NCBI RefSeq assembly: GCF_036227325.1
Contig: NZ_CP109467.1
Span: forward strand, 8,308,001 to 8,372,000
Direction: 5' to 3'
DNA: 64,000 bases
DNA from: Streptomyces sp. NBC_01465
GTDB lineage: Bacteria; Actinomycetota; Actinomycetes; Streptomycetales; Streptomycetaceae
Shown: positions 34,249-42,625 of the stretch, piece after piece
Numbering within the stretch: position 1 is the stretch's first letter
Layout: each line of letters opens with the position of its first letter
Notes under the pieces: model-generated
What the model saw: only the letters and a program-made list of their open reading frames with translations
Databases searched by the model: none
Told to the model about the DNA's origin: nothing
Program-made: the position numbers and the translations under genes

Positions 34249-35130
34249 TCAACTCCCGTACGGGCCGTGCCCCAGCTGCTCCCGCACCGGCACCACCTGC
34301 GGGTTCACCACGGTGCGCCGCTGCCAGTTCGCCCCGTCCACGACCATCGTGTGCCCGGATATGAAGCGGGCGTACGGAGAGGCCAGGAAGGTCGCCGCCC
34401 ACCCCAGCTCCCTCGGCTGCCCCACCCGCAACGCGGGCTGGCGCCCCGCCTTGTCGTCGTCCGTGCCCTCCAGATTCCCCCGGATCGCCTCCGGCATGTC
34501 CTCGTGCGGGAAGAGGCCCGGCACCAGACCGTTGACCTGGATACCGTACGGAGCCCACTCGACGGCCAGGGTCTCCACGAGGTTCTTCACCCCGGCCTTC
34601 GCGGCAGCGGAGTGGGCGAACCCCGGACCGCCCGTCCACGCGTACGACGCCCCGACGTTGATCACCGAGCCGGGTGTCCCCGCACCGAGATGCCGCCGCC
34701 CGAACTCCCGGGTCATGAACCAGGTCCCCGTCAGCGTGATGTCCACGACCGCCCGCCATGCGTTCGGCGACATGTCCTCCGCCGGGACGGGGAAGTTGGC
34801 GGCCGCGTTGTTGACCAGCACGTCGGGCAGTGCGGGAGCGGCGTCGAAGACCTCGGCGATCCGGTCGGGGTCCCGGATGTCGCACGCCGCGAACGTCACC
34901 CGCCCGCCCAGTGCACCCAGTTCCCTCTGCGCCGCCTTGAGCCGGTCCTCCGTACGGCCCACGATCAGCAGATCCGCGCCGAGCCGCGCGAACTCCGCGG
35001 CGACCGCCTTCCCGAGCCCCGAACCTCCGCCGGTGACCAGGACGAGGCGGCCCTCGTACGTCCCTGGAGGCAGCGCGCTCGCGCCCGGCGGGGGAGGGGA
35101 GGCCAGTCCGGGATACGTGTTCTCCGTCAT
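34249..35130 (-). CDS. Short-chain dehydrogenase, 2,4-dienoyl-CoA reductase-like
   Basis: This 293-aa SDR has the NAD(P) motif VLVTGGGSGLGKAVA (about 31-45), VGRTEDRL and NNAAANFPVPAEDMSPNAW. The usual catalytic Tyr of YxxxK is absent: the segment reads FAHSAAAKAGV, with Ser four before the Lys. That replacement, and the NAAANF.(C/V)P signature, match the 2,4-dienoyl-CoA reductase (DECR) branch, which uses other residues for proton transfer. NADPH-dependent reduction of dienoyl-CoAs is the best guess. ATG 35130 is chosen; the open frame continuing into GH84 is not coding. Confidence 0.85.
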   Translation of the reverse strand: MTENTYPGLASPPPPGASALPPGTYEGRLVLVTGGGSGLGKAVAAEFARLGADLLIVGRTEDRLKAAQRELGALGGRVTFAACDIRDPDRIAEVFDAAPALPDVLVNNAAANFPVPAEDMSPNAWRAVVDITLTGTWFMTREFGRRHLGAGTPGSVINVGASYAWTGGPGFAHSAAAKAGVKNLVETLAVEWAPYGIQVNGLVPGLFPHEDMPEAIRGNLEGTDDDKAGRQPALRVGQPRELGWAATFLASPYARFISGHTMVVDGANWQRRTVVNPQVVPVREQLGHGPYGS

Positions 35131-35280
35131 GGCCGAATCGATACCCCGTACGGGCAGAAACCTCCAGGTGCACGAAGAGATCCGTGCACGCCACATTGAC
35201 ATGCCGTCAGGACCCTGATGAATTGCGGGGGTTGTGATGCGCGACTTCCTTGTGAGACCCCCGTGGCCCATGGAGGACAT

Positions 35281-37923
35281 GTGACGCCTCGCCTGCCCCG
35301 TCTCGCCGCTCTCGCCGCGGCCCTGAGCCTGCTCCTCGCCGCTCCCGCACTCCCCGCAGCCGCCCACGAAGCACAGCATCCGGATCCCGCGGCCACCCTG
35401 GCCATCACGCCCACACCCCAGTCCGTGCACCCGCGCGGCGACCGCGCGACCGTCGCCTCCACGGTGACCCTGGTGACCGGGGACACCTCGGACGACCAGG
35501 CCGTACGGGTCACGGAAGATGCTCTGCGCGCCGCCGGTGCGCACCGGATCGTACGCGGCACGGCGCCGGGCCGCGGCGGCCTCACCGTGTACGTCGGATC
35601 GGCGGCGCCCCTGGCACCGCTCCACGTCGAAGGCCCCTCCCAACTCCCCGCCGATGGCTACGTGTTGGCCATCGGCTCCGGCAGGATCGTCCTCGCGGGG
35701 AAGGACACCACGGGCACGTACTACGCCGCACAGTCCCTGCGCCAGGTCCTCCCGCACCGCACGCACCCCGGTGCGACCGTCGCTGGTCTCGAAGTGCGCG
35801 ACTGGCCCGCCACCCCGCTGCGCGGAGTCATCGAGGGCTTCTACGGAACACCGTGGTCGCACGCCGCCCGCCTCGACCAGCTCGACTTCTACGGCGAGCA
35901 CAAGATGAACATCTACGTCTACTCGCCCAAGGACGACCCCTATCTGCGCGCCCGCTGGCGCGAGGCCTACCCCGCAGACCAGCTGGCCCAGTTGAAGGAA
36001 CTCGTCGACCGCTCGGCCGCCGACCACGTCGACTTCACCTACGCGCTCTCGCCCGGCCTCTCCGTCTGCTACAGCGCCGACGCCGACATCAAGGCGCTCG
36101 TCGACAAGTTCCAGACGCTCTGGAACATCGGGGTGCGCACCTTCGCCGTTCCGCTCGACGACATCAGCTACACCAACTGGAACTGCCAGGCGGACAAGGA
36201 CCGTTGGGGCACGGGAGGCGGCGCGGCCGGCGCCGCGCAGTCGTACCTCCTGAACCGGGTGAACCGTGAGTTCATCGCCACCCACCCCGGCGCCCAGCCG
36301 CTCCAGATGGTCCCGACGGAGTACTACAACGTGAGCCCGTCCCCGTACAAGAAGGCCCTGGCCGACCAGCTCGACCCGGACGTTCTCGTCGAATGGACGG
36401 GAGTGGGCGTCATCGCGCCGACCATGACGGTCGCCCAGGCGAAGGCCGCCCGCACCGTCTTCGGACACCCGATCCTGACCTGGGACAACTACCCGGTCAA
36501 CGACTACATCACCAACCGGCTGCTGCTCGGCCCGTTCAACGGCCGCGAGAAGGGCCTCCCCGGCGAGCTCGCGGGCATCACCGCCAACCCGATGATCCAG
36601 CCGTACGCCTCCAAGCTCGCCCTCTTCACCGTCGCCGACTACGCGTGGAACGACAGCGCGTACGACCCACGCGCCTCCTGGGGTGCGGCCGTCAAGGAGT
36701 ACGCGGGCGGTGACCCGCGCACCGCGGCAGCGCTGCGGAGCTTCGCCGACCTCAGCTACAGCTCCGACCTCAACCGGCAGCAAGCCCCGGAACTGGCCGG
36801 CGAGTTGGCGTCCTTCTGGAGCTCCGGCGACAGCCGCCGCCTCGACCGGACCCTGGCCGCCCTGCAGTCGGCGCCCGCGGTGCTCCGCGAGCGGCTGCCC
36901 GACCGTGCCTTCGCCGACGACGCAGGACCGTGGCTGGATGCCACCGCGGCCTGGGGTGCGGCGGCCCGTACCGCGCTGCGGATGCTCGACGCCGCGCGCG
37001 ACGGTCACGGGGCGGAGGCCTGGAAGCTCCGTCAGGAGCTCCCCGCCCTGGTCGCGACGGCGCAGTCCTTCACCTACACCGGGCTGGACGGGCGCAAGAT
37101 CCCGGTGCTCGTCGGCGACGGAGTGCTCGACACGTTCATCGACGACGCGACCGCAGAGCACGACCGGCTCCTCGGGGTCACCGGCCCGCCGAAGGCGCTG
37201 ACCAGTCTCGGTACGTACCAGACGAACACGCCCGCCCGGATGGCCGACGGCGACGACTCCACGTACTTCTGGAGCAACGGAACCCCGGCTCCCGGCGACA
37301 CAGTGACCCTGGACCTGCGCAAGGAGCAGCCGATCGGCGACATCACGCTCGCCATGGGGAAGCCGGGCAGCGTGGACGACTACCTCCACGCAGGGGTACT
37401 GGAGTACTCGGCCGACGGCACCACCTGGCAGCAGCTGGCAGCCTTCTCGGGGCAGGCGACCGTCACCGCGACGCCGCCGGCCGGGACCACCGCGAGGTTC
37501 GTACGGGCGCGGGCGACCGCGGCGCAGGACAACTGGGTGGTGGTGAGGGAGTTCGGCGTCGTCACCGCACGGGCGGCCGTGACCGGCGGACCGCCCGCGG
37601 CGGCCGGCTCGTCGCTCCACGCGGCGGCGGACGGCGACCTCGCTACGGTCTACCGCGCGGCCCGCGCGCCCGAGGCGGGGGAGAGCCTCGACCTGGCACT
37701 CGGCCGGGCGCAGTCCGTGGGGACGGTGACCGTGCTGCGGCCCGAGGGGGAGAGCGCGAAGGCCGCGGTCCAGCTGCGTGCGGCCGACGGCGGCTGGCGG
37801 ACCGTGGGAGCACTGACCGGCTCGTACACCCGGATCAGGGTGGGTGCGGTGAGCGCCGACGCGGTGCGTCTTGCCTGGTCCTCGGGTGGATCCCCGCAGA
37901 TCGCCGAGGTGATCGTCGGCTGA
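35281..37923 (+). CDS. Secreted GH84 beta-N-acetylhexosaminidase (hyaluronidase/O-GlcNAcase-like)
   Basis: This 880-aa exoenzyme has a Sec signal (TPRLPRLAALAAALSLLLAA, cleavage after AAA). An N-terminal GH84-associated domain is at about 40-180. The barrel starts at RGVIEGFYGTPWSHAARLDQ. The catalytic Asp pair sits in TFAVPLDDIS, consistent with substrate-assisted hydrolysis of beta-N-acetylglucosaminides. A helical domain follows, and two C-terminal F5/8-type C-like carbohydrate-binding modules lie at about 640-880 (MADGDDSTYFWSNGTPAPGD; VREFGVV). GTG 35281 with GGAGG at 35272-35276 is the start. It is a stand-alone gene with a terminator. Confidence 0.9.
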   Translation: MTPRLPRLAALAAALSLLLAAPALPAAAHEAQHPDPAATLAITPTPQSVHPRGDRATVASTVTLVTGDTSDDQAVRVTEDALRAAGAHRIVRGTAPGRGGLTVYVGSAAPLAPLHVEGPSQLPADGYVLAIGSGRIVLAGKDTTGTYYAAQSLRQVLPHRTHPGATVAGLEVRDWPATPLRGVIEGFYGTPWSHAARLDQLDFYGEHKMNIYVYSPKDDPYLRARWREAYPADQLAQLKELVDRSAADHVDFTYALSPGLSVCYSADADIKALVDKFQTLWNIGVRTFAVPLDDISYTNWNCQADKDRWGTGGGAAGAAQSYLLNRVNREFIATHPGAQPLQMVPTEYYNVSPSPYKKALADQLDPDVLVEWTGVGVIAPTMTVAQAKAARTVFGHPILTWDNYPVNDYITNRLLLGPFNGREKGLPGELAGITANPMIQPYASKLALFTVADYAWNDSAYDPRASWGAAVKEYAGGDPRTAAALRSFADLSYSSDLNRQQAPELAGELASFWSSGDSRRLDRTLAALQSAPAVLRERLPDRAFADDAGPWLDATAAWGAAARTALRMLDAARDGHGAEAWKLRQELPALVATAQSFTYTGLDGRKIPVLVGDGVLDTFIDDATAEHDRLLGVTGPPKALTSLGTYQTNTPARMADGDDSTYFWSNGTPAPGDTVTLDLRKEQPIGDITLAMGKPGSVDDYLHAGVLEYSADGTTWQQLAAFSGQATVTATPPAGTTARFVRARATAAQDNWVVVREFGVVTARAAVTGGPPAAAGSSLHAAADGDLATVYRAARAPEAGESLDLALGRAQSVGTVTVLRPEGESAKAAVQLRAADGGWRTVGALTGSYTRIRVGAVSADAVRLAWSSGGSPQIAEVIVG

Positions 37924-37933
37924 TCCGGTACGG

Positions 37934-37959
37934 GGCCGCCGGGTCTGTGCCCGGCGGCC
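37934..37959 (+). terminator. Hairpin terminator after the GH84 gene
   Basis: A perfect 10-bp stem, GGCCGCCGGG (37934-37943) and CCCGGCGGCC (37950-37959), surrounds the loop TCTGTG, 10 bp after the stop codon. Confidence 0.75.
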
Positions 37960-37980
37960 TCCAGCCCTTCACAGCGTGGC

Positions 37981-37992
37981 AAGCGACCGCTT
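37981..37992. promoter_or_regulatory. Inverted repeat upstream of the oxidoreductase/acyl-CoA dehydrogenase operon
   Basis: AAGCG-AC-CGCTT is a perfect palindrome with a 2-bp centre, 45 bp before ATG 38038; TAGTA follows it. Sites of the type AAGCGnnCGCTT are recognised by TetR-family repressors of acyl-CoA catabolism in actinomycetes. No regulator gene is adjacent, so control would be in trans. Confidence 0.5.
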
Positions 37993-38037
37993 AGTATGCA
38001 CTCAGCGTGAACAGCCGACGGTTTGTGGAGGCCCCGA

Positions 38038-39006
38038 ATGCAGGCATGGCGAGTGCACCGGAACGGCGAGCCGGGCGAGGTGATGAGCCTCGAAGAAATC
38101 GACCGGCCCGTGCCCGGTGAAGGGCAGCTCCTGCTGAAGGTCCGCGCCGCGAACATCAACTTCCCCGACGCGCTGCTCTGCCGCGGCCAGTACCAGGTCC
38201 GGCCCCCGCTGCCCTTCACCCCCGGCGTCGAGATCTGCGGCGAGACCGAGGACGGGCGGCGCGTCATCGCCAACCCCGCCCTCCCGCACGGCGGATTCGC
38301 CGAGTACGTCACCGTGGACGCGAACACCGTGCTGCCCGCACCCGACGCACTGGACGACGCCGAGGCGGCCGCACTGCACATCGGCTACCAGACGGGCTGG
38401 TTCGGACTGCACCGCAGGGCCCACCTCCAGGCGGGCGAGACCCTCCTCGTCCATGCGGCCGCCGGCGGAGTCGGCAGCGCCGCCGTGCAGCTCGGCAAGG
38501 CGGCCGGTGCCACCGTCATCGGAGTGGTCGGAGGAGCGGACAAGGCGCGCGTGGCCCGCGAACTGGGCTGCGACCTGGTCATCGACCGGCACACCGAGGA
38601 CATCGTCGCCGCGGTGAAGGAAGCCACCGGCGGGCGCGGCGCCGACGTCGTCTACGACCCGGTCGGCGGCGACGCGTACGCGAAGTCCGTGAAGTGCATC
38701 GCCTTCGAGGGACGCGTGATCATCGTGGGCTTCGCGAGCGGGAGCATCCCGACGCCCGCCCTCAACCACGCCCTCGTCAAGAACTACTCGATCGTCGGAC
38801 TCCACTGGGGCCTCTACAACCAGAAGGACCCGGCGTCGATCCTCGCCTGCCACGAGGAGCTCACCCGGCTCGCCGCAGAGGGCGCGATCAAGCCGCTCGT
38901 CAGCGAGCGCGTACCGATGAAGGACGCGGCCGACGCCGTCCAGCGTGTCGCCGACGGCACGACCACCGGACGTGTGGTCGTCATCCCGGAAGGAGAGACC
39001 CGATGA
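38038..39006 (+). CDS. NADPH:quinone oxidoreductase-like MDR-family protein
   Basis: This 322-aa zinc-free medium-chain dehydrogenase/reductase has PFTPGVEICGETEDGR, the QTGWFGLHRRAHLQAGETLLVHAAAGGVGSAAVQL nucleotide-binding region and HGGFAEYVTV. It lacks the structural and catalytic zinc ligands. It would use NADPH to reduce a quinone or an enoyl/enone. GGAG precedes ATG 38038. Its stop overlaps the next start (ATGA), making it the first gene of a three-gene operon with two acyl-CoA dehydrogenases; an acyl-CoA or enoyl-thioester substrate is therefore plausible. Confidence 0.87.
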   Translation: MQAWRVHRNGEPGEVMSLEEIDRPVPGEGQLLLKVRAANINFPDALLCRGQYQVRPPLPFTPGVEICGETEDGRRVIANPALPHGGFAEYVTVDANTVLPAPDALDDAEAAALHIGYQTGWFGLHRRAHLQAGETLLVHAAAGGVGSAAVQLGKAAGATVIGVVGGADKARVARELGCDLVIDRHTEDIVAAVKEATGGRGADVVYDPVGGDAYAKSVKCIAFEGRVIIVGFASGSIPTPALNHALVKNYSIVGLHWGLYNQKDPASILACHEELTRLAAEGAIKPLVSERVPMKDAADAVQRVADGTTTGRVVVIPEGETR

Positions 39007-40190
39007 CGCTCACGGACGCCGCCGAACTGCGCCGCCGCACCCAGGAGTTGATGACCGCGCACCCGGTCGCCAGCACCGCGCCCGCGGACTTCCTCAAGGC
39101 CCGCTTCGACGCCGGACTCGCCTGGGTCCACTACCCGGTCGGCCTCGGCGGACTCGACGCACCGCGCTCCTTGCAGTCCGTCGTCGACGCCGAACTCGCG
39201 GCCGCGGGAGCCCCCGACAACGACCCGCGCAAGATCGGCATCGGCCTGGGCATGGCCGCCCCGACCGTCCTCGGCTACGGCACCGACGAGCAGAAGCAGC
39301 GCTTCCTGCGCCCCCTCTGGGTCGGCGAAGAAGTCTGGTGCCAGCTCTTCAGCGAGCCGGGCGCGGGCTCCGACCTCGCGGCCCTCGCCACCCGCGCCGT
39401 CAGGGACGGCGACGACTGGGTCATCAACGGTCAGAAGGTCTGGACATCCAGCGCCCACCTGGCCCGCTGGGCGATCCTCATCGCCCGTACGGATCCGGAC
39501 GTGCCCAAGCACCGCGGCATCACGTACTTCATCTGCGACATGACCGACCCGGGCGTCGAGGTCAGGCCGCTGCGCCAGATCACCGGCGAGGCGGAGTTCA
39601 ACGAGGTCTTCCTCACGGACGTACGCATCCCCGACGCCCATCGCCTCGGCGCGGTCGGCGACGGCTGGAAGGTCGCGCAGACCACCCTCAACAACGAGCG
39701 CGTCGCCATCGGCGGTGCCCGTATCCCGCGCGAGGGCGGGATGATCGGGCCCGTGTCGCAGACCTGGCGCGAACGTCCCGAACTGCGCACCCACGACCTG
39801 CACCAGCGCCTCCTGACGCTCTGGGTCGAGGCCGAGGTCGCACGGCTCACCGGCGAGCGGCTGCGCCAGCAGCTCGTCGCGGGGCAGCCCGGCCCCGAGG
39901 GCGCCGGTATGAAGCTCGCCTTCGCCCGCCTCAACCAGCAGATCAGCGGTCTGGAGGTCGAACTGCTCGGCGAGGAAGGGCTGTTGTACAGCGACTGGAC
40001 CATGCGCCGGCCCGAGCTCGTCGACTTCACCGGCCGCGACGCGGGCTACCGCTATCTGCGCTCCAAGGGCAATTCGATCGAAGGCGGTACCAGCGAGGTG
40101 CTGCTGAACATCGTTGCCGAGCGTGTCCTCGGACTCCCCACCGAGCCGCGCAACGACAAGGACGTCGCCTGGAAGGACCTGGCTCGATGA
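39003..40190 (+). CDS. Acyl-CoA dehydrogenase, catalytic-type subunit
   Basis: This 395-aa flavoprotein has the ACAD motifs CQLFSEPGAGSDLAALAT and VINGQKVWTSSAH (FAD and substrate binding). Near the C-terminus SIEGGTSEVLLNIVAERVLGLP contains the Glu that is the usual base for alpha-proton abstraction. Electrons would go to ETF. ATG 39003 and the stop both overlap neighbours by 4 bp. With the next gene it resembles the heteromeric FadE pairs of actinobacterial sterol and side-chain catabolism. Confidence 0.9.
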   Translation: MTLTDAAELRRRTQELMTAHPVASTAPADFLKARFDAGLAWVHYPVGLGGLDAPRSLQSVVDAELAAAGAPDNDPRKIGIGLGMAAPTVLGYGTDEQKQRFLRPLWVGEEVWCQLFSEPGAGSDLAALATRAVRDGDDWVINGQKVWTSSAHLARWAILIARTDPDVPKHRGITYFICDMTDPGVEVRPLRQITGEAEFNEVFLTDVRIPDAHRLGAVGDGWKVAQTTLNNERVAIGGARIPREGGMIGPVSQTWRERPELRTHDLHQRLLTLWVEAEVARLTGERLRQQLVAGQPGPEGAGMKLAFARLNQQISGLEVELLGEEGLLYSDWTMRRPELVDFTGRDAGYRYLRSKGNSIEGGTSEVLLNIVAERVLGLPTEPRNDKDVAWKDLAR

Positions 40191-41299
40191 CAGATCTGCT
40201 CTACTCCGAGACCGAGGACGACCTCCGCTCGGCGGTACGGTCCCTGCTCGCCGACCGCGGCGACACGCCGGGCCTCCTTGCGCGCGTCGAGTCCGACACG
40301 CCGTACGACCCGCAGCTCTGGAAGTCCCTCGCCACCGAGATGGGCCTGGCCGGACTGCTCGTACCGGAGGAGCTCGGCGGCCAGGGCGCCACCCACCGGG
40401 AGGCGGCCGTGGTGCTGGAGGAGCTCGGGCGCAGCGTCGCCCCCGTTCCGTATCTCACCAGTTCGGTCGTCGCCACGGAGACGCTTCTCGCGCTGGCCGG
40501 GGCGAGCGGCGACGCGGCCGAACTCGTCGGGGACCTCGCCGCCGGCCGTACGGTCGCCGTCCTCGCGGTACCGCTGTCCGCGGCCCCCGGCGCGCCGGTC
40601 CCGCTGACCGGGCTCACCGGGCGGGTCACCGGCGTCGCCGACGCCGCGGCCGCCCAGGTCCTGCTCGTACCGACCGCCGAGGGTCTGTACGCGGTCGAGA
40701 CGTCGGCCCCCGGTGTCACCGTCGAAGCGCTCACCGCTCTCGATCTGACCCGCCCCCTCTCCGCCGTCACCCTCGACGGCGCCACGGGCACACTCCTCGC
40801 GGGCGCGCCGGCCTCGGAGGCCGCGGTGCGCCGAGGGCTCCTCGCCGGAGCCGGACTGCTCGCCTCCGAGCAGCTCGGCCTCGCCGAATGGTGTCTGGAG
40901 GAGACCGTCCGGCACACGCGCGAGCGGCACCAGTTCAACCGCCCGGTCGGCGGATTCCAGGCGCTGAAGCACCGTATGGCGCAGCTCTGGCTGGAGGTCG
41001 TCTCGGCCCGGGCCGCCGCCCGCAACGCCGCCGACGCCCTCGCGACGAGAAGCCCCGAGACCGCCCTGGCGGTAGCCGTGGCGCAGGCGTACTGCGGCAA
41101 GGTCGCCGTCCACGCGGCCGAGGAGTGCGTTCAGCTGCACGGCGGGATCGGCATGACCTGGGAGCACCCCGCGCATCTGTACCTCAAGCGCGCCAAGTCC
41201 GACGAGATCGCGCTGGGTTCGGCCGGAGGCCACCGCGACACGGTGGCGGAACTGGTCGGTCTGCCGGCTCCCGCTCAGTCCAAGAGCCCGCGCGGATAG
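40187..41299 (+). CDS. Acyl-CoA dehydrogenase, partner subunit lacking the catalytic Glu
   Basis: This 370-aa ACAD-fold protein has the N-terminal helical domain (EDDLRSAVRSLLADRG), a shortened and Ala-rich middle barrel, and a C-terminal FAD-binding half (RHQFNRPVGGFQALKHRMA; CVQLHGGIGMTWEHPAHLYLKR). In the loop where the base Glu lies it reads LGSAGGHRD, with no Glu. The non-canonical middle and missing base fit the structural half of an alpha2beta2 acyl-CoA dehydrogenase with the preceding gene. ATG 40187 overlaps that gene's stop. The gene ends the operon; a short GGTGGC/GCCACC hairpin follows at 41311-41325. Confidence 0.88.
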   Translation: MTDLLYSETEDDLRSAVRSLLADRGDTPGLLARVESDTPYDPQLWKSLATEMGLAGLLVPEELGGQGATHREAAVVLEELGRSVAPVPYLTSSVVATETLLALAGASGDAAELVGDLAAGRTVAVLAVPLSAAPGAPVPLTGLTGRVTGVADAAAAQVLLVPTAEGLYAVETSAPGVTVEALTALDLTRPLSAVTLDGATGTLLAGAPASEAAVRRGLLAGAGLLASEQLGLAEWCLEETVRHTRERHQFNRPVGGFQALKHRMAQLWLEVVSARAAARNAADALATRSPETALAVAVAQAYCGKVAVHAAEECVQLHGGIGMTWEHPAHLYLKRAKSDEIALGSAGGHRDTVAELVGLPAPAQSKSPRG

Positions 41300-41379
41300 T
41301 CCATGTCGCCGGTGGCCGGGCCACCCCACTCTGTTTGACGGGTTCATGTCCATGGGCCCGTCGAGCAGAGGAGATCGAC

Positions 41380-42498
41380 ATGCGCAGAGCGAGAGCGGTC
41401 GCCCTTGTGGTGATCGTTGCGTTGGCGGCCTGTCTCGGGCTGGCCGGACCGGCTGCGGCCACCGGCCAGACCCCCGGCACCTACACCAACTACTCCTTCC
41501 CGTCGGGGACTTCGACCCTGGACGACGTCACCTTCGGCGTGACCGTCCAGTCCGACCCCGGCCGGGCCAACGTCTTCTGGTCGCACCAGTTCGGCTTCTC
41601 CAACGGTGTCGGCGGCTACATCGGCATGCAGCGGTGGCGCGACGGGGGCGGGATGTTCCTGTTCTCGCTCTGGGACTCCACCGGTGGCACCGCGGGCAGC
41701 AGCGGTACGTACTGCCAGACCTTCGACGAGACCGGCAGCGGATACACCTGCCGCCTCAACCAGCGGTTCACCGCGGGCCATCAGTACCGCTACCGCATCG
41801 CGCCCGACACCACGGCCGGCTGGTACAAGGCCACCATCACCGACGTCACCGCAGGGACGTCCTTCGTCCTCGGCTCCCTGAACGTGGGCTCCGGCGCGAA
41901 GGTCAACACGGGCGGGATGGTCAACTGGGTCGAGTACTTCGACTGGAACAACAACGCGGCGACCTGCGCCGACGAACCGTACTCCAAAGCGGTCTTCGAC
42001 CTGCCGACCGGCACGAAGACGGGCGGCGGCACGGCGACCGCCTCCGTCAGCTCCACCTCCGTGAGCAGCAGCTGCCCCAACGGCGCGAAGGTCACGACGC
42101 AGAGCGGCGGCAGCATCCAGGAGGACGGCATCGGCAACTCCTCCTCGGGCTCGGTCACCGGCATCGCCGCCAAGTGCGCGGACGCGCCCGCCACCACCGA
42201 CGGAACCCAGCTCGTGCTGTGGACCTGCAACGGCGGCAACAACCAGAACTGGGTGCGCGCTTCGGACGGAACCCTGCGCGCCGAGTTCAAGTGCGCGACC
42301 GTCAGCGGCTCGACCGTGCAGCTCTCCACCTGCACGGGCGCGGCGGCCCAGCAGTGGCAGATCAGCGGCGAGGCCCTGGTCAACCCGGCCACCGGCAAGT
42401 GCCTCGACGTGACCGGCGGCGGCAGCGCGGACGGCACCGCGCTGGGCATCTACACCTGTACGGGCAATGCCAACCAGCGCTGGGTCACCCCGTCCTGA
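41380..42498 (+). CDS. Secreted DUF3472 protein with C-terminal ricin-type carbohydrate-binding module
   Basis: This 372-aa exported protein has a Sec signal (AVALVVIVALAACLGLAGPA, cleavage near AATG). A DUF3472 domain of about 200 aa follows (ANVFWSHQFGFSNGVGGYIGMQ; WVEYFDWNNNAATC). The last 130 aa are two QxW-type beta-trefoil repeats (WTCNGGNNQNWVRASDG; YTCTGNANQRWVTPS) typical of CBM13/ricin B lectins. Several paired Cys suggest disulfides. The catalytic role of DUF3472 is unknown; carbohydrate binding is supported by the trefoil. AGAGGAGA precedes ATG 41380. Confidence 0.87.
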   Translation: MRRARAVALVVIVALAACLGLAGPAAATGQTPGTYTNYSFPSGTSTLDDVTFGVTVQSDPGRANVFWSHQFGFSNGVGGYIGMQRWRDGGGMFLFSLWDSTGGTAGSSGTYCQTFDETGSGYTCRLNQRFTAGHQYRYRIAPDTTAGWYKATITDVTAGTSFVLGSLNVGSGAKVNTGGMVNWVEYFDWNNNAATCADEPYSKAVFDLPTGTKTGGGTATASVSSTSVSSSCPNGAKVTTQSGGSIQEDGIGNSSSGSVTGIAAKCADAPATTDGTQLVLWTCNGGNNQNWVRASDGTLRAEFKCATVSGSTVQLSTCTGAAAQQWQISGEALVNPATGKCLDVTGGGSADGTALGIYTCTGNANQRWVTPS

Positions 42499-42625
42499 CC
42501 GGAAACGGCATACGGCGGGCGGGCGACGTACCGGCCAACTCTTGGCAGGGACCTGCCTGCGAGCAGACCCGGCCCGGATACTCGATGGCGTCCGCCCGTC
42601 CGTCACGCCCGTCCCGGGAGCCACC

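Noticed and set aside
35131..37620. Long minus-strand open frame opposite the GH84 gene, in frame with the SDR
   Set aside because: It has Gly/Arg/Val-rich composition without motifs and is antisense to a well-conserved hydrolase. The SDR begins at 35130.
41311..41325. GGTGGC / GCCACC hairpin after the acyl-CoA dehydrogenase operon
   Set aside because: The stem is only 6 bp with a 3-nt loop and no T-run. It is too weak to list as a terminator with confidence.
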